NCBI RefSeq assembly: GCF_937870815.1 | Contig: NZ_CALMZS010000064.1 | Coordinates: 1 to 35,061 of the forward strand | Source: an uncultured Brevundimonas sp. | GTDB taxonomy: Bacteria > Pseudomonadota > Alphaproteobacteria > Caulobacterales > Caulobacteraceae | Direction of reading: 5' to 3' | Length of the DNA: 35,061 nt | Shown here: one piece after another, positions 15,776 through 24,540 of the stretch | How positions within the stretch are numbered: the first letter of the stretch is position 1 | Layout: every line of letters begins with the position of its first letter | Program-made: the position numbers and the translations under genes | The notes under the pieces: generated by a model | Seen by the model: only the letters and a program-made list of their open reading frames with translations | Database searches by the model: none | What the model was told of the DNA's origin: nothing

Positions 15776-16602
15776 GCCGCCGCCTCCTGGAGCATTGTCT
15801 GCGGCTGCGCCCAGGCGGCGACCTCGCCGACGATCAGCAGCGCGGGACTGACGATCTTCTCGCGGGCGATCAGCCCGGCCAGCCCGTCCAGCCGTCCGGT
15901 GACGATGCGCTGATCGGGACGGGACCCGTTCTCGATCACGGCGACCGGGGTGTCGGCCGCCCGGCCGCCCGCGAGCAGGCCGGCCTGCACCGTCGCCGCG
16001 CCGGCCACGCCCATGTAGATGGCCAGCGTGTGGTTGACGGCCGAGAGCGCGGCCCAGTCGGGACCGGCGCCGCCGGGCCGGGTCTCGGCGGTCACGAAGG
16101 TGACGGCCTGGGCCTGGTCGCGATGGGTCAGCGGAATCCCGGCGGCCGCCGCGCAGCCCAGGGCGGCGGTGACGCCGGGAACCACGACGACGTCGATCCC
16201 CGCGGCGCGCACCGCCTCCAGTTCCTCGCCGCCCCGGCCGAATACGAACGGGTCGCCGCCCTTCAGGCGCACCACGCGACGCCCGGCCCTGGCCTCGGCG
16301 ATCATCAGCGCCGCGATCTCCTCCTGCGGGACGGAGTGTTCGCCCCTTTGCTTCCCGACGTAGATCCGGCGGGCCACGGGGCGCGCCCGTTCCAGGACGG
16401 CGGCCGGGGCCAGCCGGTCATGGATGACGACGTCGGCCTCCTGCAGGGCCCTGAGCGCCTTGAGAGTCAGCAGTTCGGGATCGCCCGGACCCGCGCCGAC
16501 CAGGGACACGACCCCCGGTCCGGGTCGGTTCAGCAGGCGCAGCGCCACGCCCGTCACGGTCGAGGCGGGCGGCGAGGGAACGGGGGTGGAAAGGACGGGC
16601 AT
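15772..16602 (-). CDS. cobA: Uroporphyrinogen-III C-methyltransferase (SUMT), sulfur-cluster copy
   Basis: With the ATG at 16602 this is a 276-residue, complete [24 protein letters not shown], the [17 protein letters not shown] loop, [50 protein letters not shown] and NHTLAIYMG. It makes precorrin-2 for the sirohaem of CysI. The frame is open to 16674, but the extra 24 residues are low-complexity and would run into the divergent promoter region, so the later ATG is preferred. It heads the unit SUMT-DUF2849-cysI-DUF934/cysH-cysK-TSUP. It keeps the canonical [13 protein letters not shown] loop, unlike the partly divergent nitrite-cluster copy. Confidence 0.93.
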   Translation of the reverse strand: MPVLSTPVPSPPASTVTGVALRLLNRPGPGVVSLVGAGPGDPELLTLKALRALQEADVVIHDRLAPAAVLERARPVARRIYVGKQRGEHSVPQEEIAALMIAEARAGRRVVRLKGGDPFVFGRGGEELEAVRAAGIDVVVVPGVTAALGCAAAAGIPLTHRDQAQAVTFVTAETRPGGAGPDWAALSAVNHTLAIYMGVAGAATVQAGLLAGGRAADTPVAVIENGSRPDQRIVTGRLDGLAGLIAREKIVSPALLIVGEVAAWAQPQTMLQEAAA

Positions 16603-16686
16603 CGGATCACTTTCCGGCTCTCTGACGGCCGGGCTTCCGTTCCCAGCACTACGTTCGGCGGCCGCCGCCAACAAACGAGATTGTCT

Positions 16687-16713
16687 TTGTCGCCCTATTA
16701 GGTTTTCTATCAG
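16687..16713 (+). promoter_or_regulatory. Candidate housekeeping promoter of the LysR gene
   Basis: TTGTCG (16687-16692), a 13-base spacer and TCTATCAG (16706-16713) resemble the Caulobacter sigma-73 consensus TTGACG / GCTANAWC with 10-14 bases between. The -10 ends only two bases before the ATG at 16716, so the transcript would be leaderless or the true translation start would be further in. Confidence 0.4.
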
Positions 16714-16715
16714 CC

Positions 16716-17645
16716 ATGGCCCGGACCCTGTTGCCCCTGAACGCCCTGCGCGTCTTCGAAAGCGCCGCGCGGCATCTGAGCTTTTCGCGGGCGGCCGAGG
16801 AGCTGGCGGTCACCCCCGGCGCCGTCAGCCAGCAGATCCGGCAGCTCGAGGAGATCGTTCGCGCGCCGCTGTTCAAGCGCGAAGCCAAGGGGTTGCAGCT
16901 GAGCGATCTGGGCCGCTCGACCGCGCCGCTGGTGGCCGAGGGGCTGGACCGGTTGCGCGACGCCTCGGCCCTGATGCGGGAGCCGCCGCGCCGGCGCCAG
17001 GTCTCGATCAGCGTCGCGCCGTCCTTCGCCTCCAAATGGCTGATGCCCCGCATGGACGATTTCCACACCCAACATCCCGAGATCGAGGTCTGGGTGTCGG
17101 CCGACATGGCCCCCGTCGCCTTCGACCAGGGTCAGATCGACCTGGCGATCCGCTATGGCCCGGGACACTATCCCGGCCATGTGTCCGAACGGTTGCTGAT
17201 CGAGAGCGTCCTTCCGGTCTGCGCGCCGGCGCTGATGGATGGGCCGAATCCGATCCGGACGCCGGCGGACCTGACTCATCACGTGCTGCTGCATGACATG
17301 TCCGGAGATGGGGATCCCGGCCGGCCCGACTGGCCGATGTGGCTGATGGCGCGCGGGGTCCGCCATGCCGACCCGCGGCGAGGTTCCCGCTTCAACCAGT
17401 CGGCCATGCTGATCGAGGCGGCGGTCTCCGGCCGCGGCGTCGCCCTGGCCAAGCGGACCCTGGCCCAGGCGGACCTGGCGGCAGGGCGCCTGATCGCCCC
17501 CTTCCACGACGGCGGCGCGGTGGTCGGTTTCGCCTATCATGTGGTGCACCCGAAGGACCGGCCGCTGTCCCCCAGCGCCAGGGCCTTCACCGACTGGCTG
17601 AGACGGCAGGCGGCGTTCCACGAGACCGGGCTGGATCAGCTCTAG
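16716..17645 (+). CDS. LysR-type transcriptional regulator (GcvA-like)
   Basis: The protein is 309 residues. The N-terminal winged helix spans residues ~7-65 ([55 protein letters not shown]). The effector domain includes [20 protein letters not shown] and [14 protein letters not shown], the layout of GcvA/AmpR-like LysR proteins. It is divergent from the sirohaem/sulfite reductase operon and points toward fpr-cysD-cysNC, so it is a candidate regulator of sulfur assimilation in place of CysB. The effector, by analogy O-acetylserine or a pathway intermediate, cannot be read from sequence. No good Shine-Dalgarno precedes the ATG, which fits a leaderless start. Confidence 0.9.
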   Translation: MARTLLPLNALRVFESAARHLSFSRAAEELAVTPGAVSQQIRQLEEIVRAPLFKREAKGLQLSDLGRSTAPLVAEGLDRLRDASALMREPPRRRQVSISVAPSFASKWLMPRMDDFHTQHPEIEVWVSADMAPVAFDQGQIDLAIRYGPGHYPGHVSERLLIESVLPVCAPALMDGPNPIRTPADLTHHVLLHDMSGDGDPGRPDWPMWLMARGVRHADPRRGSRFNQSAMLIEAAVSGRGVALAKRTLAQADLAAGRLIAPFHDGGAVVGFAYHVVHPKDRPLSPSARAFTDWLRRQAAFHETGLDQL

Positions 17646-17747
17646 GGGCGGCCGGTCGCAGTTTTTCTGCCTGGCGACGGCAGAAGAAGTCGTTCGCGTT
17701 CCGGCGGGGCCGTCTCCTATGGCGAGGGTCCCGTCTCGAGGATCGCC

Positions 17748-18572
17748 ATGACCGAAACCCTTGCGCCCGCCCGTCCCGCCGCCGCCGCGGCCTCCCCCTG
17801 GCATGAACCGCACATCCTGTGGACCCGGCGCTGGACCGACCGGCTGTTCAGCTTCGCGGTCGAACGGCCCGAGAGCTTCCGGTTTCGCTCCGGCGAATTC
17901 ATCATGCTCGGCCTACCGGCCGAAGGCGGCGCGGGCAAGCCTGTCCTCCGGGCGTATTCAATCGCCAGCCCGGGCTGGGCGGATGAGCTGGAGTTCTTCT
18001 CCATCCAGGTCCCCGACGGCCCCCTGACTTCGCGACTTGGGCGGCTGGCCGCGGGAGACCGGATCCTGCTGGGCCGCAAGCCGACGGGCACATTGGTGCT
18101 GGACGCCCTGACCCCGGGCCGCCGGCTGTTCCTGATCGCCAGCGGAACCGGCCTGGCGCCCTGGCTGAGCGTGCTGCGCGATCCGGAGACCTGGGAGCGG
18201 TTCGACCAGATCACCGTGACCCACACGGTCCGGGAGGTGCGGGACCTCGCCTATCGGACCTTCCTGACCCGCGACATCTTCGACGATCCCCTGATCGGCG
18301 ACCTCGCGCAGGGGCGGCTGCTCTACTATCCGACCGTCACGCGCGAGCCGTTCGAGCGGCCAGGGCGGATCACGAGCCGCATCGCCGACGGCGCGCTGTT
18401 CTCCGATCTGGGTCTCAACGCCGGCTTCGACCCCGCGACCGACCGCGCCATGCTGTGCGGATCGACGGCCATGATCCGGGATGTGGCGGCGCAGCTGGAG
18501 CGGGCGGGTCTCGCCGAGGGCTCGAACGCCGCCCCCGGGGACTATGTCCTGGAGCGGGCCTTCGTCGGATAG
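17748..18572 (+). CDS. fpr: Ferredoxin--NADP(+) reductase
   Basis: This 274-residue flavoprotein has the FAD motif RAYSIASP, a NADP-binding [19 protein letters not shown] and the short C terminus YVLERAFVG typical of the alphaproteobacterial subclass of bacterial FNRs. It moves electrons between NADPH and ferredoxin or flavodoxin. Placed between the LysR gene and cysD, with cysI lacking a CysJ partner, it probably provides reduced ferredoxin for sulfite reduction. The ATG at 17748 follows an AGGATCGCC stretch serving as ribosome site. Confidence 0.92.
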   Translation: MTETLAPARPAAAAASPWHEPHILWTRRWTDRLFSFAVERPESFRFRSGEFIMLGLPAEGGAGKPVLRAYSIASPGWADELEFFSIQVPDGPLTSRLGRLAAGDRILLGRKPTGTLVLDALTPGRRLFLIASGTGLAPWLSVLRDPETWERFDQITVTHTVREVRDLAYRTFLTRDIFDDPLIGDLAQGRLLYYPTVTREPFERPGRITSRIADGALFSDLGLNAGFDPATDRAMLCGSTAMIRDVAAQLERAGLAEGSNAAPGDYVLERAFVG

Positions 18573-18652
18573 GCTGTCAGAAAAACTATCGGCTTCGCCC
18601 AGATCAAATCGTTCGACCCGGACCGCATCGGTGGGGTTTGGATAGGGCATCC

Positions 18653-19630
18653 ATGAGGCCCCCCATGACTCTTGCCGCCCCGCTCGCTCGTCCAATCGAC
18701 ACGCCGCCCGCGCCCTTGGCGCCGATCGGACGCCTGTCGCCTCATCTGAGGCGTCTGGAGGCCGAGGCCATCGAGATTTTCCGGGAGGTCGCCGCCACGG
18801 CGCGCAATCCGGTGATGCTGTACTCGATCGGCAAGGACTCGGGGGTGCTGCTGCACCTGGCGGCCAAGGCCTTCTACCCGGCTCCGCCGCCGTTCCCGCT
18901 GCTCCACGTCGACACGACCTGGAAGTTCCGCGATATGATCCGGCATCGGGATACGGTCGCCGAAACCTATGGCGTCCGCCTGCTGGTCCACGTCAACCAG
19001 GACGGCCTGGCCCGGGGCGTCAGTCCCGTCGCCTCGGGCTCGTCGCTGCACACCCGGGTGATGAAGACGGATGCGCTGAAGCAGGCGCTGGACAGGCATG
19101 GCTTCGACGTGGCCTTCGGCGGGGCCCGGCGCGACGAGGAGAAGAGCCGGGCCAAGGAACGGATTTTCTCGGTGCGCGGCCCCGGCCACACCTGGGATCC
19201 GCGCCGCCAGAAGCCCGAACTGTGGAAGCTGTGGAACTCCGCCCTCCAGCCCGGCGAATCCCTGCGGGTGTTTCCGCTGTCGAACTGGACCGAGCTCGAC
19301 GTCTGGGAATACACGCGGATCGAGGCCATCCCGGTGGTCCCGCTCTACTTCTCCGCCCTCCGACCCGTGGTTGACCGCGACGGCGCGCTGATCGTGCGCG
19401 ACGACGAACGCCTGCCGCTGCGGGCCGGCGAGGTTCCGCATCTGCGCCGCGTGCGCTTCCGTTCGCTGGGCTGCTACCCGCTCTCGGCGGCCGTCGAGTC
19501 GGCCGCCGCGGACCTCGACTCCGTCATTGCGGAACTTCGGTCGAGCCGCGTCTCCGAGCGTCAGGGCCGGCTGATCGATGCCGACGAGATCGCCTCGATG
19601 GAGCGCAAGAAGCGCGAGGGCTATTTCTGA
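18653..19630 (+). CDS. cysD: Sulfate adenylyltransferase subunit 2
   Basis: This 325-residue ATP-pyrophosphatase-type enzyme makes adenylyl sulfate from ATP and sulfate with the GTPase CysN. Motifs are the PP-loop [50 protein letters not shown] and [14 protein letters not shown]. It ends [10 protein letters not shown], the standard CysD terminus. ATG 18653 is preceded by GGATAGGG. A second ATG at 18665 is possible. Upstream in-frame sequence is antisense or overlap of fpr and not CysD-like. The stop overlaps the cysNC ATG by one base. Confidence 0.95.
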   Translation: MRPPMTLAAPLARPIDTPPAPLAPIGRLSPHLRRLEAEAIEIFREVAATARNPVMLYSIGKDSGVLLHLAAKAFYPAPPPFPLLHVDTTWKFRDMIRHRDTVAETYGVRLLVHVNQDGLARGVSPVASGSSLHTRVMKTDALKQALDRHGFDVAFGGARRDEEKSRAKERIFSVRGPGHTWDPRRQKPELWKLWNSALQPGESLRVFPLSNWTELDVWEYTRIEAIPVVPLYFSALRPVVDRDGALIVRDDERLPLRAGEVPHLRRVRFRSLGCYPLSAAVESAAADLDSVIAELRSSRVSERQGRLIDADEIASMERKKREGYF

Positions 19631-21504
19631 TGGACGGCGAGGTCGTAGCCCTGTCCCGGGTGATCCCCGACCCCGCGGCGCGCGATCATCTGCGGTTCCT
19701 GACCTGCGGTTCGGTCGATGATGGCAAGTCCACCCTGATCGGCCGCCTGCTGTATGACACCGGACAGGTCGCGGACGACCAGCTCGCCGCGCTCGAGCGC
19801 GACAGCCGCCGCTTTGGCGCGGCGGGGGACGATCTGGATTTCGCCCTGCTGCTGGACGGCCTGGAGGCCGAGCGCGAACAGGGCATCACCATCGACGTGG
19901 CCCATCGCTACTTCTCGACGGCCCGCCGCAACTTCATCGTCGCCGACACGCCCGGCCATGAGCAGTACACGCGCAACATGGCGACCGGAGCGTCCGGGTG
20001 CGACGCCGCCGTCATCCTGGTCGACGCGACCCGGGGACTCACGGCCCAGACCGAGCGTCACAGCCGCATCGTCTCCCTGTTCGGCATCCGGCATGTCATC
20101 CTGGCGGTGAACAAGATCGACCTGGTCGACTACGACCCCTCGGTTTTCGACGCCCTCGCCTCCGGCTACGCCGCCTTCGCGGCGGGCCTCGCCTTCCGGT
20201 CCGTCGCCGCCGTGCCGATCAGCGCGCGGCAGGGCGACAACGTCGTCCGGCGCGGGCCCCGGCTGCCGTGGTTCGGGGGACCGACGCTGATCGACGCGCT
20301 TGAAGGCCTGCCCGTCGAGGACAACCGCCTGTCGCGGCCGTTCCGCTTCCTCGTGCAGTACGTCAATCGCCCCGACCACGCCTTCCGCGGCTACGCCGGA
20401 ACGGTGGCGTCGGGGCGCCTCCGCGCCGGCGACCAGGTCGTGGTCAGTCCGTCGGGCAAGGCGGCGACCGTCTCGCGCATCGTGACGTGGGAGGGCGACC
20501 GGACCTCGGCCGAAGCCGGCGACGCGGTGACGCTGGTGTTGAAGGAGGAGGTCGACGTGGCGCGCGGCGACGTCCTGGCCTTGCCCCACGCCCGGCCGGC
20601 CTCGGTGGAACGGTTCTCGGCCAGCCTGCTGTGGATGGACGACCGGCCCTTCACCCGCGACCGCGCCTACCGAATTCGCATCGGGGGCCGAACCGCGCCG
20701 GTCAGGGTCCAGTTGACCGAACCCGAGGCCGGCGCGGCCGCCGGACTGGACCTGAACGAGATCGCCGCCGCCGAACTGACGCTGTCGTCGCCGATCGCCT
20801 TCGATCCGTTCGCCGACGACCCGGCCATGGGCGGATTCGTCCTCATCGACCGGGAGACCGGCGCCGTCGCCGCGGCGGGCGTGGCCCGGGCCGCACTCGG
20901 CCAGGCCGGGCACATCTATCCGACGGCCGAAGCCGTCTCGCGACGCGACCGGTCTCGTCTGAACGGTCACGAAGGCGGCGCGATCTGGCTCACGGGACTG
21001 CCCGGATCGGGCAAGTCGACCATCGCCACGGCCCTCGAGCTGAAGCTTCATGCCCGGGGCATAAGAACCGTCCTGCTGGACGGTGACAATCTGCGCCACG
21101 GCCTCAATCGCGACCTCGGCTTCTCGCCGGAGGACCGGGCCGAGAACGTCCGCCGCGCCGGCGAGGTGGCGCGCTTGTTCGTCGAGGGCGGCGTGATCAG
21201 CCTTTGCGCCTTCGTCTCGCCCGGCATCGCCGCGCGCCAGGCCGTCCGCGAACGGATGCCGCCGAACGGTTTCCTGGAAGTCTTCGTCGATGCGCCCTTG
21301 GGGGCCTGCCGCGCGCGAGACCCCAAGGGCCTGTATGCCCGGGCCGATGCGGGCGGCATCGCCGACCTGACCGGCGTCGGCTCGCCCTATGAACCGCCGT
21401 CCGATCCGGACCTGGTCCTCGATACGCTTGCGTTCGGTCCCGAGACGGCCGCCGACCGGATCATCGCCCTGCTCGAAAGCCGCCGATGGATTCCGGCCGC
21501 CTGA
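19630..21504 (+). CDS. cysNC: Bifunctional sulfate adenylyltransferase subunit 1 / adenylylsulfate kinase
   Basis: This 624-residue fusion starts with an EF-Tu-like GTPase (CysN): P-loop GSVDDGKST (27-35), DVAHRYFST, DTPGHEQYTRN and NKIDLVD, followed by two beta-barrel domains (NRPDHAFRGYAGTVASGRLR). From about residue 445 a CysC APS kinase follows: GLPGSGKST (456-464), LLDGDNLRHGLNRDLGFS, DRAENVRRAGEVARLF and KGLYARA. CysC makes PAPS, while the CysH here looks APS-specific, so PAPS may serve other sulfation reactions or the fusion may act mainly as sulfurylase. A hairpin follows the stop codon. Confidence 0.95.
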   Translation: MDGEVVALSRVIPDPAARDHLRFLTCGSVDDGKSTLIGRLLYDTGQVADDQLAALERDSRRFGAAGDDLDFALLLDGLEAEREQGITIDVAHRYFSTARRNFIVADTPGHEQYTRNMATGASGCDAAVILVDATRGLTAQTERHSRIVSLFGIRHVILAVNKIDLVDYDPSVFDALASGYAAFAAGLAFRSVAAVPISARQGDNVVRRGPRLPWFGGPTLIDALEGLPVEDNRLSRPFRFLVQYVNRPDHAFRGYAGTVASGRLRAGDQVVVSPSGKAATVSRIVTWEGDRTSAEAGDAVTLVLKEEVDVARGDVLALPHARPASVERFSASLLWMDDRPFTRDRAYRIRIGGRTAPVRVQLTEPEAGAAAGLDLNEIAAAELTLSSPIAFDPFADDPAMGGFVLIDRETGAVAAAGVARAALGQAGHIYPTAEAVSRRDRSRLNGHEGGAIWLTGLPGSGKSTIATALELKLHARGIRTVLLDGDNLRHGLNRDLGFSPEDRAENVRRAGEVARLFVEGGVISLCAFVSPGIAARQAVRERMPPNGFLEVFVDAPLGACRARDPKGLYARADAGGIADLTGVGSPYEPPSDPDLVLDTLAFGPETAADRIIALLESRRWIPAA

Positions 21505-21505
21505 C

Positions 21506-21541
21506 GGGAAGAGGCCTCCCCCCGGCGACATCCCTCTTCCC
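21506..21541 (+). terminator. Hairpin after cysNC
   Basis: A perfect 9-bp stem, GGGAAGAGG (21506-21514) with CCTCTTCCC (21533-21541), lies 2 bp after the cysNC stop. There is no T-tract, so it may be an end-protecting hairpin or a weak terminator. Confidence 0.4.
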
Positions 21542-21839
21542 CGGGACCCGCACAGCGACGCCGAACGGGGATCCTTCGGCAGGATCGGCGCGGCGTCCGC
21601 AAGAGCCGCGGCCTGGGCGGCCGAGGGAGGGGGCGGTGCCTTCGCGCAAACGCCTCCCATTTCGAGCTGATTCAACCCGTCGAGGAGGCCGATGGCAGGC
21701 CGGCCGCGGTCAATCGTCCAGCGGCGCCGGACAGGCGCGCGACACAGTGCGATCGCCCTGAATTCGCACGCCGCGAACGGCGGCGTTCGGCAGTGAGCCA
21801 TTTAGTAGTTAAATTATTGATATATAAGAAAAAAGACGG
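21542..21839. other. Intergenic stretch without recognisable gene
   Basis: With the hairpin above, this fills the ~335 bp between cysNC and tRNA-Ser. Open frames here have no family-like sequence. The part nearest the tRNA (about 21790-21839) is conspicuously AT-rich. Read on the minus strand it has a T-rich run just after the tRNA CCA end, probably the tRNA transcription terminator. Confidence 0.5.
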
Positions 21840-21929
<90 letters not shown>

Positions 21930-22048
21930 GCGGGGCCGAAACGCTTTGGTCGAGCGAGCGGCCTCTCTAATGGGGCGCGGCCCGCGCCGCAAGCCCTTGC
22001 GGCCCATCCGGGCCGCTTGGTCCGGAGGCCGGGGTCCGGGCCGGTTCG

Positions 22049-22990
22049 TCAGCGCTGGGCGGGCAGGGGCAGGCCCAGGGCGTCGGCGGCGGACCGGTCG
22101 CCGCCGACGGTGCGGAACAGTTCGGCCGGCCGCCCGCCGGTGGCCGCCGACAGGCGGCCGGTCGGCTCGACGAGGCCGGTGCGTTCGACGCCGCGGCGGA
22201 AATTCTGCTTGTGCAGCGACAGGCCGGCGACCGCCTCGGCGGCGGCCTGCAGTTCGGACAGGGTGAAGGTCGACGGCATCAGGTCGAACAGCACGGGCCG
22301 GTATTTCAGCTTGCTGCGCAGGCGGCCGAGGCCGGTGGCCAGGATGCGGCGGTGGTCCGAGGCCATGGCCCGCCCCGGCGCGCCCGGCGGCGCGGGCCTG
22401 TCGCGGTCGCGCGCCGCCTCGGCGACCAGTCCGGCCTCATAGAGCAGTTCGTAGCGCTCCAGCACCCGGCCCTCGTTCCAGCGGTGGGCGGGCCCCGGGG
22501 CGAACAGGGCGTCCACGCGCGCCTGGCGGCGGGGGTCGCCGGCGGCCCAGGCGCCCAATCCGTCGAGCAGGGGGCCGAGGCAGGCGGCGGCCCCGTCGCG
22601 GCGGTCCTCCCACGGGAAGATGTCCAGCACCGGCGTCCACCGGGCCTCGGCCAGGGGGGCGTCGGCGGCGTCGGCGGTCAGCGCCAGATAGCCGACCGAA
22701 ACCTCGCGGCGGCGCTCCGGGCCGGGGGTGGCGCGCGGACTGGCGCGGCCGAGGTCGCCGAAGGTGTAGAGCTGCTCGACGAAGCCGAGGCGAAAGCCGG
22801 TCTGGGCCGTGACGAAGGCGCGCAGGGCCAGTTCGAAGGTGCGGTCGCGGGCCGGGTCGAAGGGGCCGAAGGGCAGGGCCAGGGCGCCGTCGTCGCCGGG
22901 CGTGGTCAGGACGCAGGCCTGGCGGTCGCGGAGCGCGATGACCACCGCCGAGAGGCCGATGCGCACGCCCTGTTCCGCCGGAAGCCCCAT
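22049..22990 (-). CDS. NrtR-like protein: degenerate Nudix domain plus winged helix
   Basis: This 313-residue protein starts with a Nudix-fold domain (RIGLSAVVIALRDRQACVLT; FVEQLYTFGDLGRASPRATP). In place of the catalytic box GX5EX7REUXEEXGU it has a GPFDPARDRTFELALRAFV-type stretch without the paired glutamates. The C terminus (MPSTFTLSELQAAAEAVAG; LHKQNFRRGVERTGLVEPTG; GGRPAELFR) matches the winged-helix DNA-binding part of NrtR regulators. NrtR proteins sense ADP-ribose or related nucleotides and repress NAD genes. The middle is longer than usual. The start is ATG 22990, immediately after the HD gene's stop, so the two form an operon. A DNA-binding role is likely; targets are unknown. Confidence 0.75.
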   Translation of the reverse strand: MGLPAEQGVRIGLSAVVIALRDRQACVLTTPGDDGALALPFGPFDPARDRTFELALRAFVTAQTGFRLGFVEQLYTFGDLGRASPRATPGPERRREVSVGYLALTADAADAPLAEARWTPVLDIFPWEDRRDGAAACLGPLLDGLGAWAAGDPRRQARVDALFAPGPAHRWNEGRVLERYELLYEAGLVAEAARDRDRPAPPGAPGRAMASDHRRILATGLGRLRSKLKYRPVLFDLMPSTFTLSELQAAAEAVAGLSLHKQNFRRGVERTGLVEPTGRLSAATGGRPAELFRTVGGDRSAADALGLPLPAQR

Positions 22991-22992
22991 GC

Positions 22993-23640
22993 CTATTCCG
23001 TATGCCAGGCGTCGGGGGCGGGGACGAGGCCGACCGCCTCGGCCAGGACCCGGTAGCGCTCCAGATAACGCTGCTGGGCGACCGGGGCGGGCAGGGGCTC
23101 GATGGTCAGGTCGTATCCGGCCGGGGGCCTGCCGAACAGGCCCAGAGCCTCGTTCCGGGTGAAGCCGGCCAGCTGGGTCGCCTCGAAGAAGGCGCAGGCC
23201 TTGTCGGCCTCCTTGATCAGCTTCCTGACCTCGGCCGGCGTCCGCGCCGGCAGTCCGAAACGGATGTGGATGGCGTGCTCCAGCCGGGCCTCGAAATCCT
23301 TGTAGCTGACCCCCAGCGCCGCCTTGAACGGCGAGATCATGTCGCCGATGACGTATTCCGAGGCGTCGTGCAGCAGGGCCGCCAGCCGCCATTTCGGCTC
23401 CAGGCCCGGCCGGATGTGAGCGGCGATTTCCTCGACCACGCAGCTGTGCTGGGCGACGGAGAAGGCGTGTTCGCCGACGGTCTGGCCGTTCCAGCGGGCG
23501 ACCCGGGCCAGGCCGTGGGCGATGTCCTCGACCTCGATGTCGAACGGCGACGGGTCGAGCAGGTCCAGCCGGCGGCCGGAGAGCATGCGCTGCCAGGCGC
23601 GCGGGGCTTTTTTCGAGGGGGTTCGGAGCGTGGCGGCCAA
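22993..23640 (-). CDS. HD-domain hydrolase (YfbR-like nucleotidase)
   Basis: This 215-residue HD-superfamily metal-dependent phosphohydrolase has a His in GEHAFSVAQHS, the His-Asp pair in AALLHDASEYVIGDMISPFK and a later Asp in KEADKACAFFEA. The pattern YVIGDMISPFK is shared with YfbR-type 5'-deoxynucleotidases and related HD proteins. The apparent start is TTG at 23640 with AGGA seven bases upstream; no upstream in-frame ATG exists. It precedes the NrtR-like gene, suggesting a shared link to nucleotide or NAD metabolism. The substrate cannot be assigned. Confidence 0.85.
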   Translation of the reverse strand: MAATLRTPSKKAPRAWQRMLSGRRLDLLDPSPFDIEVEDIAHGLARVARWNGQTVGEHAFSVAQHSCVVEEIAAHIRPGLEPKWRLAALLHDASEYVIGDMISPFKAALGVSYKDFEARLEHAIHIRFGLPARTPAEVRKLIKEADKACAFFEATQLAGFTRNEALGLFGRPPAGYDLTIEPLPAPVAQQRYLERYRVLAEAVGLVPAPDAWHTE

Positions 23641-23703
23641 GGCGGTATCCTGCTGTGGCGGGTCAGGTGACGCATCCGGCCGCCGCGATCAACCCTGGCG
23701 CCG

Positions 23704-24468
23704 TCATTCGCCGACGTTGAGGGCGACGAGATCCCGCCCGTCCCCGAACACCTGGTCGCGGTCGCGGGCGCGCATGGTGGCGACCACGATCGGCCCGCCG
23801 GCCGGGCCGCGCGCCTCGTAGCCGACCAGTCTCCAGCCCCCCTCCGAGGGTCGGCTGTCGGCCAGGGTCCAACTGGCGCGGGTCGCGCCGCCGCCGCCGC
23901 GGGTGCGGATCTCGGCGGCGTCCTGATAGGCCTGGACGCTGACGTTGTCGCCCTCCGCGGCGGGATCGCGCGCCGCGGCCCCACGCCGCGAGGCGTCGAT
24001 CTGGAAGCCGCCGATGCGCACCCTGGCCTCGTCGCCGTCGGCGCGGATGTCGACTCCGGGAGCGCGCCCGCCGTCCTGTCCGGACCCGGGGGGGCCGGCC
24101 GCCTTCAGCTGGGCCACGGCCTGGGGCATGGCCGCCGAGAGGCGCGCCTCGAAGGCCGTCAGCACCTGCGCCGGCGAGGTCTCGTCCAGTTCGACCAGGT
24201 GCAGGGTGACCTCGGCGCCGCGGGGACCGGCGTAGGTGCAGATCGTGCCCTCCGCGCTGGCCGAGCCCTTGCGGGTCAGCGATCCCATGGTTTGCGGACA
24301 CTGCAGCGCCTGCACCACCTTCAGCGCCCCCCGGGCCTCGCCCGGCCCGGCCCCGGCCGGGGAGATCCGCACGGAATCGCCGTCGCAGGCCGCGGTCACG
24401 GCCGCGGCGCAGAGCGCGGCGATCGGCAGGGGACGCCTTGGCATGGGGTGGGTCCTCGTCGCCTTCAT
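23704..24468 (-). CDS. Hypothetical lipoprotein
   Basis: This 254-residue protein (246 from the ATG at 24444) has a basic start, a short hydrophobic stretch (LPIAALCAAAVTAAC) and a lipobox-like VTAAC, suggesting an exported lipoprotein. The body shows beta-rich segments (AEVTLHLVELDETSPAQVLT; ARVRIGGFQIDAS; WRLVGYEARGPAGGPIVVAT) and a possible disulfide pair (Cys57, Cys77). I do not recognise the family and give no function. Both ATG candidates have acceptable ribosome sites (GGAG and GAGGA). Confidence 0.65.
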   Translation of the reverse strand: MKATRTHPMPRRPLPIAALCAAAVTAACDGDSVRISPAGAGPGEARGALKVVQALQCPQTMGSLTRKGSASAEGTICTYAGPRGAEVTLHLVELDETSPAQVLTAFEARLSAAMPQAVAQLKAAGPPGSGQDGGRAPGVDIRADGDEARVRIGGFQIDASRRGAAARDPAAEGDNVSVQAYQDAAEIRTRGGGGATRASWTLADSRPSEGGWRLVGYEARGPAGGPIVVATMRARDRDQVFGDGRDLVALNVGE

Positions 24469-24540
24469 CCTGCGCTCCAGCCTCCGGGAATCCAGTGAAA
24501 ACGCGGTAATCGGGATGACGAAACCCGTTCGTCGGTGTGT

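Noticed and set aside
21790..21839. AT-rich stretch at the 3' end of tRNA-Ser as a phage or island attachment site
   Set aside because: No integrase gene, no direct repeat of the tRNA end and no mobile genes follow; a tRNA terminator explains the T-rich run.
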